Shown here: piece after piece, positions 34,186-43,371 of the stretch
How positions within the stretch are numbered: position 1 is the first letter of the stretch
How the letters are laid out: each line of letters starts with the position of its first letter
Source: Prevotella sp. UBA3675
Lineage (GTDB): Bacteria; Bacteroidota; Bacteroidia; Bacteroidales; Bacteroidaceae
Reading direction: 5' to 3'
Assembly: GCA_002372235.1 (NCBI GenBank)
Contig: DFJI01000029.1
Coordinates: 214-64,213 of the forward strand
Length of the DNA stretch: 64,000 nt
Notes under the pieces: model-generated
The model's database searches: none
The model's input: only the letters and a program-made list of their open reading frames with translations
What the model was told of the DNA's origin: nothing
Position numbers and translations under genes: made by a program

Positions 34186-34197
34186 CATCGTCTATTC

Positions 34198-34305
34198 CCT
34201 AAATTCCGCAGCACTTTAGTTTATTTATTTTTCTAAGTTCCTGGGCAACTTTTTGTTGCTCAGGAACTTATAACAAAGTTAAACTAAAGTGCTGCGGAAT
34301 TTAGG
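34198..34305. repeat. nested inverted repeat, MITE-like
   Basis: Outer arms of 26 bases (34198-34223 and 34280-34305) are perfect reverse complements. Inside, a second stem pairs 34235-34249 with 34255-34269, with one mismatch and a five-base T loop. Together they form an element of about 108 bases. No ORF is inside and clear target-site duplication is not evident. It may also terminate the SPFH operon. Confidence 0.8.
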
Positions 34306-34357
34306 AATAATTTTATTCTTATAGCTTAACTTTCTGTATCTCTCTTAACAATTTACC

Positions 34358-34549
34358 CTATATCAAAACTGAATAAACTTCCCCCAGATGCTTCAACATA
34401 AGTTCTTCACCTTTTGCTCTGGCTTCATCACTAATCCGTATGATTCCAACAAACCATTTACCTTCAAAATGTCACCTGATTGCTTGGTGGCATCATTCTG
34501 CCAGAGGTATCAGGTCTTTGGCCATTTCTTCAATGTCATTCCTATCCAT
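34358..34549 (-). pseudogene. decayed small ORF with two in-frame TGA codons
   Basis: In one minus-strand frame the sequence reads MDRNDIEEMAKDLIPLAE, stop, CHQAIR, stop, then HFEGKWFVGIIRISDEARA and KGEELMLKHLGEVYSVLI, stop. The segments look like normal soluble protein and share the frame, so this looks like a gene that has acquired stops. It lies next to the defense island. No family is recognised. A frame-shifted reading of part of the region is also open, so the call is uncertain. Confidence 0.35.
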
Positions 34550-34562
34550 ATTTACATAATTC

Positions 34563-35075
34563 TTACAACGCTACTATGTCCGCATATCCCTCCGGCGTAT
34601 TGTACGGCATTAGTGAGGCTATACGGTAGTCTGTCATACCGACAATCTCTTCCAGGCACTCTTCCTTGGTCATGTATTGTTCCCTCTTCGATATGTCGAG
34701 TAGTGCCTCGAAGAAGCTATACCGCCATCGGCTGATTTCATCTTTGGTGTAGTGATTGCCGTCGTAGGTCAACACTGTAGTAAAATAGATGTTTCCTTTT
34801 GAATCGGCAACAATGGCCTCACACTCTTCACAGCCGTAGGTTTCCACCTCGGTTTCATCACCGTCATCATCGTAATCCTCATTCTCTTCGCCGTCATCGT
34901 AGTCGTCCTCTTCCGATACGGCATCCATGATTTTGTAGACATAGGCATCGTCCAACTCTTTCAGCAGCTGGAGGCACCACGTCTTATAACCAAAATCCCT
35001 CATGCCATCCTCAGCGAACTGTAGCCGCTCAGGATGCTCATGCTGGAGTTTGAGGATATCGACGATCCTTGCCAT
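34563..35075 (-). CDS. acidic hypothetical protein
   Basis: A 170-residue protein from the start at 35075 (MARIVDILKLQHEHPERLQFAED), five bases after the ASCH gene stop. An upstream ATG at 35120 would overlap that gene. The middle contains a run of Asp and Glu (about residues 55-78), followed by YGCEECEAIVADSKGNIYFTTVLTYDG, which looks like a short beta-rich motif, and a helical end with KEECLEEIVGMT. No membrane segment or signal is present. No family is recognised. It closes the minus-strand defense cluster. Confidence 0.7.
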   Translation of the reverse strand: MARIVDILKLQHEHPERLQFAEDGMRDFGYKTWCLQLLKELDDAYVYKIMDAVSEEDDYDDGEENEDYDDDGDETEVETYGCEECEAIVADSKGNIYFTTVLTYDGNHYTKDEISRWRYSFFEALLDISKREQYMTKEECLEEIVGMTDYRIASLMPYNTPEGYADIVAL

Positions 35076-35080
35076 ACGAC

Positions 35081-35851
35081 TTACAGTTTTTTGCCAAGTA
35101 CAAACAGAATAAATAGCCACTGATAGCCTTCTTCACCGGCGAGGCTGGTAAAGGTATATGGCCGATTGTCCGGCGTGAGGTATGGCCCAACGTAGGTATC
35201 ATCCAACAATTCGTATTTCGCAGTACGTCCATTATTGGTAATGGTGATTGTCTTGATGGGCTGCATCTGTCCGTCCTCCTTCAGGAACAGTTCGGCGTTG
35301 TCATCGGTGAGGTCGTATTGTATCTCGTCGAGATTTCCATGTTCAATCTGCTCCCAGACAGAGTCATTGACAGGCAGAGTAACATTATCGCCATCCACCT
35401 TAATATCGTTGAATACTGCAGGACGCGATGTGGGCATTTCGTTCTCCTCCATAGGATAATCGAAGATGCCCAATTTGCCTTTGACATTCAGAATAGGCTC
35501 ATCGAATACATGAACGTTCTCCAGCACCCAGCCAGTGAACTCGTTCTGTGCCCATATTTCAGAGGTATTCTTGCCAGGTTCATCGCAACGTACCACATCG
35601 GCCCAACCAATGATAGCGGAATAAGGCAGGTCGGCATTCTCTGGCAGCAATCCCATTGTACGGGCATTCCGCATCAGAGACAACCATTCCTCGGGCAAAT
35701 AGTCATCGTTGTCCTTCGGCACTTTCGTTGCACCTACATGAATGAGTATTCTTAGGGGGAGCGTCTTCAGCCCCCAGGATCTGTTCTCAACGTGCTTCAG
35801 GCCGCTGCATATCACGCTGCCCCAAGGCTGTTTGATGGATAGTACTTTCAT
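35081..35851 (-). CDS. ASCH domain protein
   Basis: A 256-residue protein. Residues 1-125 match an ASCH domain: MKVLSIKQPWGSVICSGLKHVENRSW, LPLRILIHVGATK and IIGWADVVRC, then WVLENVHVFDEPI. This PUA-like fold binds modified bases or RNA. Residues about 130-256 form a second part with acidic and beta-rich sequence (YELLDDTYVGPYLT) that I do not recognise. It lies between a small membrane protein gene and an acidic protein gene downstream of the restriction genes and may belong to the same defense cluster. Confidence 0.8.
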   Translation of the reverse strand: MKVLSIKQPWGSVICSGLKHVENRSWGLKTLPLRILIHVGATKVPKDNDDYLPEEWLSLMRNARTMGLLPENADLPYSAIIGWADVVRCDEPGKNTSEIWAQNEFTGWVLENVHVFDEPILNVKGKLGIFDYPMEENEMPTSRPAVFNDIKVDGDNVTLPVNDSVWEQIEHGNLDEIQYDLTDDNAELFLKEDGQMQPIKTITITNNGRTAKYELLDDTYVGPYLTPDNRPYTFTSLAGEEGYQWLFILFVLGKKL

Positions 35852-35902
35852 ATTGATTGGTTTTAAACTGTAATCACTGATGTAATAAGTTTTGAGTTTT
35901 CT

Positions 35903-36268
35903 CTACTTAGGGTCATATATAGACCTCGTACCATATCCATAATGGGCACGGGAGATAGAATCCCGTACGCGGTCCTTTTCTGCCTCTTCTGGATGTTCTG
36001 CAGCCCACTTACGGTAATGGTCTTCTGTATCCTTCTTGTATATTGCCTTCTGTTCCTCAGGAGTTACCCACTCAAAATTGCCATTATGGTATATTTGTAC
36101 TTTTCCTTCATGCTCTTCTTCCTCAACTTGGTCTTGATGGCACTTCACCAATTCCCCAATAAGGACGAAGGCAATTACAATACCTAAAATAGCTTTTCCT
36201 ACCTTACTACGAGTCAGGAATATACATACAACACAGATAAATGTTATTATAAAGTAGGTCTCAATCAT
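35903..36268 (-). CDS. small membrane protein, function unknown
   Basis: A 121-residue protein with two adjacent hydrophobic segments (about 3-18 and 26-43) at the N-terminus and a soluble, highly charged C-terminal part with WVTPEEQKAIYKKDTEDHYRKWAAEHPEEAEKDRV. It begins 22 bases after the hsdR stop, so it should be in the same transcript. No family is recognised. Confidence 0.7.
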   Translation of the reverse strand: MIETYFIITFICVVCIFLTRSKVGKAILGIVIAFVLIGELVKCHQDQVEEEEHEGKVQIYHNGNFEWVTPEEQKAIYKKDTEDHYRKWAAEHPEEAEKDRVRDSISRAHYGYGTRSIYDPK

Positions 36269-36290
36269 AGCAACATTCTGTTAATTTGTA

Positions 36291-39200
36291 CTATGCTGTT
36301 ATCAGTGTATGTAACATGTTCACATATTTGCCGACGTGGACAGCCTTGTCGTCAAAGAGGTCGATGATGTTGATGTCGTTGAAGGGCGACACGCTCATCA
36401 GCGTCTGTGGTTCGATGTCACCGTTCTCGCAGACGTAGGCGATGATGCTCTTCAGGTACTCCATCTGGCGTGCGTTCAGCGTCGAGCCGTTGAGGAAGTT
36501 AGTAAACTTCTCCAAGGCTACCTGACGGTCAACCTTTATGACTGAACGGATGAACATGGCCACATTCATACTATCGGACTGCGTATAGCGGTTATAGTCC
36601 TCGCGAGTGCCCAGTTCTTCCCACATAATGCGTTCCAACTGTGAAATGTCATCCGGTGTGAGCTGTTCCAGTCGGAAAATTTTCTGGAACACTTCATCTT
36701 CTCGGTGCTCACGAATGTAGTCGATGACACGCTGGCGGTAGGAGTTGCCACTCAGACTGACAGTTTCGGTCTCGCCACCATCGGTAACGATGTCCTCGAT
36801 ATTCAAGGTGAAGTTCTTCGACTGGACACTTTCAAGGTGCTTGACCAGTTCTCGCAGCTCCTTGCGGGTGTTCTCCAACAGTCGCAACGAGGCATCCTCA
36901 AAGAATCCTCGCTTCTGCACGTCTCGGATGGTCTGCAAGTGTTGGGCTATGACAGGAACGGTAGCTTTCTCCTCCAGTTTCTTGCAAATCATAAACACAC
37001 GGTTCTCTGACGGGATCGTATCTGCCTCTTCACAGAGCTTACCCAGTTCTATGTTCAGCATCATCAGGTCGAACTTCTCAGCACTTTCGTCCGTCAGTTT
37101 CCTGACGATGAGCGGTGAGATGATGTCCTTCAGTTCCTGTACGTCAAGAGCCGATAGGCTCGTCCAGCTGTTAGCATCGCGGAACTTTGTCACCGTCGGC
37201 CACACACGGCGGGTGCGAATGTGAGTGTCCTTGATTTCGGCCACCTGTTCCATCAGTCGTTGCTTCAACTCGTCATGCAGCGCCTTCTCTTCCTCGTTCT
37301 CCTGGTGCTCAGCAGTCTGTAGGGCAAAGGCGATGTCTGTGCGGATGCAGAAGAGCCGTTCGGCCAGCGACTGTGCAACGGTGGTCTCTGTGCCGCTGGG
37401 GTTCTGCTTGAAGTATTCAAAGTTGTTGCACCAATCAAAGATATAGAACTCCGTCTTGTCCTGTCCGTAGCCGAAGATGCCTTCCGAGAGTCGGGTACCA
37501 CGACCTATCATCTGCTTGAAGCGGATGCTGCTCACCACAGGCTTGAAAAACACGAGGTTCAGGATGTCCGGCACGTCGATACCCGTATCAAGCATATACA
37601 CTGACACGGCCACTTGCGGCATCTCGTCGCGCTTCTCGAAGTTGTCGATGAGCGTCTGGGCGTAGTTCACGTAGTTATCGATGAGGGCGCAAAAGTCGTC
37701 GCCCAACTCTGGGTAGAGCACCTTGAAACGTTCCACCACCAACTCAGCATGCTGGTGGTTGTAGCAGAAGATAATGCTCTTGCCGATGACGTTGCCGCTC
37801 TGCACCCGCAGACCGTGCTCCATCAGGTCTTGCAGCATCTTGTCGATGGTGTCAATATTAAAGATGTAGCTGAATATCTCCTTACCCTCGATGTCGCGTT
37901 CGTAGTCCTCCGACGGGTCGAGGTCGTACTTCGTCTTCTCGTAGTCGAACACGGGTTGCAACTGTTCGCGGTCTTCAGCGGCCATCGTGGCCACTTGGAA
38001 TCCCTGCTGCATCACCTGGCTCTTGCGAACAAAGCCGTGATAGGGAACCAGGTAGCCGTCGCGGATGGCTTCTTCATATTCATAGGCAAAAGTCTGCTCC
38101 GGGTCCATCTGCAACAGGTTGAACGTCGAGCGTGCCACTTCATCACGCGGCGTAGCCGTAAGGCCGATAAGGAATGAGTCGAAATAGTCGAAGATGGCTC
38201 CGTACTTGCCGAACACCGAGCGGTGTGCCTCGTCGATGATGATGAGGTCGAAGTGACCTACGCTGAATGGCTTGTCATCAGCCTCCACGTAGTTAATCAT
38301 CGTCTGGTAGGTACTCAACACCACGCGGGCCTCCAGTGCCTGCTTGCGCTTCTCGGCATCGCCGACGGCTCCCATGTCGTTCAACTCGCAGAACGTGGCA
38401 TTGGTCAGGTACTTGGCGAAGCCTTTTACTTTTGCCTGCTTCACCAGTGAGGTGCGGTCGGCCAGGAACAGCACGTTCTTCACCCAGCGGTTGCGCATCA
38501 GCACATCGGTGAGAGACACGGCCACGCGGGTCTTGCCCGTTCCCGTGGCCATGATGATGAGCGACGAACGGTGCATCCGTGCCAGATGGTCGCACACGGC
38601 ACGGATGGCTCGTTTCTGGTATTCGCGATTGGTGATCTCGTCGCGCACACTCAGGTCGCTGATGGTGCCACGCTCCCGGCGGCGCAGGTGCAGCACCTGC
38701 AAGTCTTCCTCGGAGTGGAAGCCATAAAGCTGTCGCGAAGGGTAGCCCAGACCGTCGATAACCTCCGTATTGTAGCCGTTGCTCAGGTAGATGACGGGGC
38801 GCACGCCATACCGACGCTCCAAACAGTCGGCATAGAGTTTGGCCTGCTGCCGTCCGGCCTCTATGCTGACGGCAGTACGCTTGGCCTCAATCAGTGCCAA
38901 GGGTTTCAAGGCGGCATCGAACAGCACATAGTCCACATAGCCTTTCTTTCCGTCGGGCATTCCGTCAACCTCCACCTCGATGCAGGCACTACTGGGCTTT
39001 AGCACACCTTTATCCTGTTGCACCTCCCATCCGGCTTCTGTCAGCAGCATGTCGATGAACTGGTGACGTGTCTCGGCCTCTGTCAGCGGACTCTCTGGCA
39101 TCGTGATATTCTCTCGCGGTACAGCCACATTGTCTGCCGGCACCTGTTGCACAAAAGCTGGATTGGGTTCCGGCTGGCGCACGGGCTGCACCACGGTGAT

Positions 39201-39644
39201 GCGCTCGCGCTTGCCCACTATATCGCGGTCGAAGGGGTTGATTCGGTTCACCAAACGCAGCGACTGGAAGATGTAGCCCAGCACATAGTGCAGGTCTATC
39301 AGCGTGTACAGGGCTTGTTGCTCGGTGATGCGCTTGTCGGGTGTCAGTTCGATGTGTGCGCCACGGTTGCCCATCGTCCGCACATAGCGGATGTTGCGCC
39401 AGAAGATAGGGTCGGCACCGATGAACATACGGAACTCATCGTGGTCCACCATCTGCGACAGCGACAGCCCGTTGGCATCGATGTGCTTCATGGCAAACAC
39501 CTGAAGCATCGTCCACTCCAAGGCTAAGCGACAGTTCAGCACGCTCAGCTTTGGCGACATCTTCTGCGTCCTTTCTGCCTGCTTGCAGTATTCCTGCAGT
39601 TCCTCTGTTTCAGGTATCTGCTTGATGAAATCAAAGTTTCCCAT
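36291..39644 (-). CDS. hsdR: type I restriction endonuclease subunit R
   Basis: A 1117-residue motor and nuclease subunit. An N-terminal DUF4145-like helical domain (about 1-130) is followed by the restriction nuclease fold with Asp238 and Glu253-Ala-Lys255 (YVDYVLFDAALKPLALIEAKR), then the superfamily 2 helicase with Walker A ATGTGKT (366-372), DEAH (471-474), GLTATP and the C-terminal QMIGRGTRLSEG motif VI. The C-terminal 300 residues fit the EcoEI-type assembly domain. With HsdM and HsdS it cuts unmodified DNA at a distance from the site. Confidence 0.95.
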   Translation of the reverse strand: MGNFDFIKQIPETEELQEYCKQAERTQKMSPKLSVLNCRLALEWTMLQVFAMKHIDANGLSLSQMVDHDEFRMFIGADPIFWRNIRYVRTMGNRGAHIELTPDKRITEQQALYTLIDLHYVLGYIFQSLRLVNRINPFDRDIVGKRERITVVQPVRQPEPNPAFVQQVPADNVAVPRENITMPESPLTEAETRHQFIDMLLTEAGWEVQQDKGVLKPSSACIEVEVDGMPDGKKGYVDYVLFDAALKPLALIEAKRTAVSIEAGRQQAKLYADCLERRYGVRPVIYLSNGYNTEVIDGLGYPSRQLYGFHSEEDLQVLHLRRRERGTISDLSVRDEITNREYQKRAIRAVCDHLARMHRSSLIIMATGTGKTRVAVSLTDVLMRNRWVKNVLFLADRTSLVKQAKVKGFAKYLTNATFCELNDMGAVGDAEKRKQALEARVVLSTYQTMINYVEADDKPFSVGHFDLIIIDEAHRSVFGKYGAIFDYFDSFLIGLTATPRDEVARSTFNLLQMDPEQTFAYEYEEAIRDGYLVPYHGFVRKSQVMQQGFQVATMAAEDREQLQPVFDYEKTKYDLDPSEDYERDIEGKEIFSYIFNIDTIDKMLQDLMEHGLRVQSGNVIGKSIIFCYNHQHAELVVERFKVLYPELGDDFCALIDNYVNYAQTLIDNFEKRDEMPQVAVSVYMLDTGIDVPDILNLVFFKPVVSSIRFKQMIGRGTRLSEGIFGYGQDKTEFYIFDWCNNFEYFKQNPSGTETTVAQSLAERLFCIRTDIAFALQTAEHQENEEEKALHDELKQRLMEQVAEIKDTHIRTRRVWPTVTKFRDANSWTSLSALDVQELKDIISPLIVRKLTDESAEKFDLMMLNIELGKLCEEADTIPSENRVFMICKKLEEKATVPVIAQHLQTIRDVQKRGFFEDASLRLLENTRKELRELVKHLESVQSKNFTLNIEDIVTDGGETETVSLSGNSYRQRVIDYIREHREDEVFQKIFRLEQLTPDDISQLERIMWEELGTREDYNRYTQSDSMNVAMFIRSVIKVDRQVALEKFTNFLNGSTLNARQMEYLKSIIAYVCENGDIEPQTLMSVSPFNDINIIDLFDDKAVHVGKYVNMLHTLITA

Positions 39645-39661
39645 ATCGTCGTTTTATGTTT

Positions 39662-40783
39662 TTAGTCAAACCAATACTGCATTCGTGATGCCAACAGTGT
39701 TTCAAGGTCTTTTATCGATGTTCTTATCCGCTGCTTCTGCTGCTCAATCGCGGTGATGCGGGATGCAAAGGATTGCTGGAGGGGGAGAGGGGGTAGGGGA
39801 ACAAGCAAATCTCTCAACACAAACAATTTTAGCTCTGCAAATGTTGCGCCGTTCATAGAAGAGAAGATATTCTTTATGAGAACACTCATTATCTTTAGAA
39901 GTGCCTCACTTGTAAATGCATCCTTGTTTACATGAACCCAAAGCACACGCCCGTCTTTGAAATATAACGGTTCTTCTGTATCAACCATCCAGACAATACC
40001 CTCAGAATTAATTGAAGGAATAAGAAGATCGCCGACTTTAGGCACACCTGTTATAGCTTTAAGTCGCTCGTAATGCTCTTGTGTTATGAACAATGAATAG
40101 TCCATTTTTTCCCCACGTGCAAGTTTACTTAGTGCTGTCAGTTCTGTACCTCTAATAAATGGAACTCCAGAGTCAACGACCTCTTCTATGAAAACACGCT
40201 TTGCAGAAGATATTTCACATAAATCTCCCAGTCTTTTCACCTCCCATCCTTTTTCGTTCTCCACAGGGTCGCCGAACATGTCATAGAAGATGCTCTGTGC
40301 GAGGCTGTCGAGGTCACTCAGCTGCGACTTCTTCAGTCCTATCAACTCGTTTATCTTGTCAAGCTCCGCTACGATGGATTGCTGTCTTTCATGTGTCGGT
40401 ATTGGAATGGACAATCGTAATAAATCATCAACCTTCAAATTCTTTTGGGCGACTCCTCGACCTAATGTATATATCTTGTCGTTTAAGGCAAGAATACAAG
40501 TGTCTAAATATATCTGCAACAAAGAATTCGAATTGCTTTTAAGTGTTAGTCCACTGTCATTCAAGTAGAATTTTCCCTTCACCATGCGAGTACATTTCGA
40601 AGACATCGCAAATCGTGAAACAACGACTCTATTCTCACGGTTATAAACGTCCATTTTGAAGGTAGCACCACCTCCACCATAAACAGGAAAGACATTGCCA
40701 CCATCACGCTGTTTTACAACACGTGTACCATATTCTACTTCACATACCTCCCCCAATCTCTTATATGTCCATCCCTCTCTCAT
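39662..40783 (-). CDS. hsdS: type I restriction specificity subunit S
   Basis: A 373-residue subunit that reads the target sequence. Two target-recognition domains (about 1-140 and 170-330) are each followed by a conserved helix: RQQSIVAELDKINELIGLKKSQLSDLDSLAQSIFYDMFGDP and LQQSFASRITAIEQQKQRIRTSIKDLETLLASRMQYWFD. Each domain begins with the normal EVKRLGD or TYKRLGE motif. Both half-sites therefore look intact. Its start overlaps the upstream nuclease gene by four bases. The recognition sequence cannot be read from this alone. Confidence 0.93.
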   Translation of the reverse strand: MREGWTYKRLGEVCEVEYGTRVVKQRDGGNVFPVYGGGGATFKMDVYNRENRVVVSRFAMSSKCTRMVKGKFYLNDSGLTLKSNSNSLLQIYLDTCILALNDKIYTLGRGVAQKNLKVDDLLRLSIPIPTHERQQSIVAELDKINELIGLKKSQLSDLDSLAQSIFYDMFGDPVENEKGWEVKRLGDLCEISSAKRVFIEEVVDSGVPFIRGTELTALSKLARGEKMDYSLFITQEHYERLKAITGVPKVGDLLIPSINSEGIVWMVDTEEPLYFKDGRVLWVHVNKDAFTSEALLKIMSVLIKNIFSSMNGATFAELKLFVLRDLLVPLPPLPLQQSFASRITAIEQQKQRIRTSIKDLETLLASRMQYWFD

Positions 40784-41817
40784 TCCTTTTCCTCCTTATC
40801 CTTATGGTTTTCCAAGAAGAATTGCTTTTGCTGTTCTATTTCTCGTCGCAACTCTTCTTCCGTGGGCATGTAGGTCATATACTTGGCGGCAAAAAGCTGG
40901 TCGCTATCGTGAAGCACAGAGTAGCGGGCGATGGTGCTGTCGGTGTCGGTGCAGAGCAACACTCCGACGGTTGGCTGGTCATCATCACCCTTCACCAAGT
41001 CATCGTACATACGGACATACATATCCAGTTGCCCAATGTCCTGATGAGAGAGGCGGTGCGTCTTCAACTCGAAAATAACGAATCGCTTCATCTTAAAATT
41101 ATAGAACACCAAGTCGATGAAGAAGTCTGCCGTATCAGTAACGATATGCTGCTGGCGCTCCACAAAGGCGAATCCTCGCCCCAGTTCCAGGATGAACCTC
41201 TCAAGATTATCAATGAGTGCCTGCTCCAACTCCGTTTCGGAATAGCTGGTGTCACGCCGGAAGCCCATAAACTCTGCCACCACGGGATTCTTGATGTATT
41301 CCAGCGGGTCTTTGTCCTTGTCGGTTGGCAAGTCGTTGACATTGGCGGGCAACTGAGCAGCCAGACGGCGCTCGAAATACTGAGTGGAGATGTTGCGGTC
41401 GAGTTCGCGAACGCTCCACATACAGTTTGACGCATTTTCTAAATACCAGAGTCTGGCATTCGGATTTGTTACCGAGAGAATACGCCGTACATGTGACCAT
41501 TCAAGATTGTGAACACGCGTGTTCACAATCTGTATATCGGGGAACAGGAGGTAGAATTTCTTGTAATAGTCAAGGTTTCTCTTGCTATAGCTATTACCAT
41601 AGACGGGGACAAGCGCTTCTGCCAGGTTCTTTATAATGCCCTTGCCATAGTCTGCCCTTGCCTGACCACCCTGTTCTTCTTCTACGATACGCCGTCCAAC
41701 GCTCCAATACGTGGTAATTGCTGCATGACTCGCAGCAGCGTATGCCTGCCCTCGACCAATCTCTATAATCTTACGAACGTCGGCAACGAGGTTATTTATT
41801 GAGTTTTTTCTACACAT
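40780..41817 (-). CDS. YhcG/DUF1016 family PD-(D/E)XK nuclease
   Basis: A 345-residue protein. Residues 1-150 form the DUF1016 N-terminal domain (ITTYWSVGRRIVEEEQGGQARADYGKGIIKNLAEAL), and the C-terminal half (about 180-320) has the nuclease core with FIDLVFYNFKMKRFVIFELKTHRL, giving the D-x(n)-E-x-K pattern, plus GQLDMYVRMYDD. These proteins are often found in type I restriction operons. It sits between hsdM and hsdS, so it may be a system-specific accessory nuclease. The gene contains a 28-bp perfect palindrome at 41504-41531. Confidence 0.9.
   Translation of the reverse strand: MCRKNSINNLVADVRKIIEIGRGQAYAAASHAAITTYWSVGRRIVEEEQGGQARADYGKGIIKNLAEALVPVYGNSYSKRNLDYYKKFYLLFPDIQIVNTRVHNLEWSHVRRILSVTNPNARLWYLENASNCMWSVRELDRNISTQYFERRLAAQLPANVNDLPTDKDKDPLEYIKNPVVAEFMGFRRDTSYSETELEQALIDNLERFILELGRGFAFVERQQHIVTDTADFFIDLVFYNFKMKRFVIFELKTHRLSHQDIGQLDMYVRMYDDLVKGDDDQPTVGVLLCTDTDSTIARYSVLHDSDQLFAAKYMTYMPTEEELRREIEQQKQFFLENHKDKEEKE
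41504..41531. repeat. 28-bp perfect palindrome inside the YhcG-type gene
   Basis: AGATTGTGAACACG (41504-41517) is followed directly by its exact reverse complement (41518-41531). It has no spacer. It lies within the coding sequence for QIVNTRVHNL. Confidence 0.9.
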
Positions 41818-41844
41818 GCTTGTCTCTGAAGTGTTAACGTTTGT

Positions 41845-41872
41845 AATTTCGGTAGTCGCAACTACCGAAATT
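41845..41872. promoter_or_regulatory. hairpin between hsdM and the YhcG-type gene
   Basis: AATTTCGGTAGT (41845-41856) pairs perfectly with ACTACCGAAATT (41861-41872) across a four-base loop. It starts at the hsdM stop codon. No T-run follows on the minus strand, so it more likely modulates transcript stability or ratio than ends transcription. Confidence 0.7.
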
Positions 41873-43371
41873 CATTGGTTCAGCATCTCACTTAGTTCGT
41901 TCATCCCTTTCCGGTATTCTTGTTCCATCCGCTCCAACCGGGCGAGGATATCCTTGACCGGCTCATACTCCACGCGCTCGCGCTCTACCTCTTTATATTT
42001 ATTGATAGAGAGGTCGTAGTCGTTCTGGCGTATCTCGTCGGCGGGAACAAAGAAACTCTGTTCCTTGCGGCTCCGCGTCTCTTCCTCATCCAAGTGTTCG
42101 TAGCGGTGGATGATGTCGGGGATGTCGTTCTCGCTGACGGGGTTGCGCTTGTCGTCAAGCGAAAAGCCGTCGGCCCGCATGTCGTAGAACCACACCTTAT
42201 CCGTTCCGCCGCTGTTGGTCTTGGTGAAGATGAGTATGGCGGTACTCACGCCTGCGTAGGGCTTGAACACACCGCTGGGCATGGAGATGACAGCCTGCAA
42301 CCGCTGGTGGTCAACGAGTTCCTTGCGGATGGCCTTGTGTCCTGCCGACGTGCCGAACAGCACGCCGTCGGGAACGATGCTGGCGCAACGGCCGCCCAAC
42401 TCCAGCATACGGGTGAAGAGAGCCACAAAGAGCAGCTCCGTCTTCTTTGTCGAAGCGATGGCCGTCAGCGACTTGGCGATGACCTCCTTGTCAATGTTTC
42501 CGGCAAATGGTGGATTAGCTAAGCAGAGGGTGTAGCGATCACTGTCTGTATTGTCGGTTGAAAGCGAGTCCTTATATTCTATGTCGGGATTATCGACGCT
42601 GTGAAGCATCAGGTTCATGGCACCGATGCGCAGCATGGTCTGGTCGGTATCAAAGCCGTGGAACATACGGTTACGGTAGTGCTCCTGGTTCTCGCGCTTC
42701 ATCAGCTCGTCGGCATAGTGTGCCTTGACATACTTCGCACTCTCCACGATGAAGCCCGCACTGCCCATTGCCGGGTCGCAGATGGTGTCCTTGATGGTAG
42801 GCTTCATCAGCTCCACCATCATGGCAATGATATGGCGCGGCGTGCGGAACTGGCCGTTGGTACCAGAAGCCGCCATCTTCCCCAACACATACTCATAGAC
42901 ATCGCCCATTGTGTCGCGGTTGTTCATGTCGAGACCGTCCACGCCCTCCACTACTTTTAATAATGTACGCGCATTAGGAATGAGGAACGTGGCATTCTCC
43001 ATGAAACGGCTGTAAGCCGACTCGCGCCCGGCATTCAGGTTCTTGATGAACGGGAATACATTCATGCGGATGTTCTGAAACATCGTCGCCCCGTCGTCAT
43101 GACGGAATACATGCCAGCGCAGCCGCTCATACGGCACGTCCTGGTCGGTCTCTGGGTTGTGCCATGACTCGCCTGGCGGGAACGTCGGGTTCACCAGACT
43201 GGTGCCAAGAAGGTTGGCATTGCTCTCGGCCTTCTGCTGAACGTCATCAAGCAGTTTCATAAAGAAGAGGTAGGTCATCTGCTCCAGCACACTGATACTG
43301 TTTGTGATACCACCCGTCCAGAAGTCTTCCCATATCAGGTCGATCTTCGTTTTTATCTCGCCGGTAATCAT
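41872..43371 (-). CDS. hsdM: type I restriction modification DNA methyltransferase
   Basis: A 499-residue adenine-N6 methyltransferase. The N-terminal helical HsdM_N domain (about 8-150) precedes the SAM-binding motif DPAMGSAGF (199-207) and the catalytic NPPF (286-289). Other family features are GQFRTPRHIIAMMVELM, GFDTDQTMLRIGAMNLMLH and GRCASIVPDGVLF. Two HsdM and one HsdS form the methylase. It overlaps the upstream XRE gene by four bases. Confidence 0.96.
   Translation of the reverse strand: MITGEIKTKIDLIWEDFWTGGITNSISVLEQMTYLFFMKLLDDVQQKAESNANLLGTSLVNPTFPPGESWHNPETDQDVPYERLRWHVFRHDDGATMFQNIRMNVFPFIKNLNAGRESAYSRFMENATFLIPNARTLLKVVEGVDGLDMNNRDTMGDVYEYVLGKMAASGTNGQFRTPRHIIAMMVELMKPTIKDTICDPAMGSAGFIVESAKYVKAHYADELMKRENQEHYRNRMFHGFDTDQTMLRIGAMNLMLHSVDNPDIEYKDSLSTDNTDSDRYTLCLANPPFAGNIDKEVIAKSLTAIASTKKTELLFVALFTRMLELGGRCASIVPDGVLFGTSAGHKAIRKELVDHQRLQAVISMPSGVFKPYAGVSTAILIFTKTNSGGTDKVWFYDMRADGFSLDDKRNPVSENDIPDIIHRYEHLDEEETRSRKEQSFFVPADEIRQNDYDLSINKYKEVERERVEYEPVKDILARLERMEQEYRKGMNELSEMLNQ

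Noticed and set aside
34388..34735. Plus-strand 115-residue open frame
   Set aside because: Overlaps the real acidic-protein gene on the other strand and has no family features.
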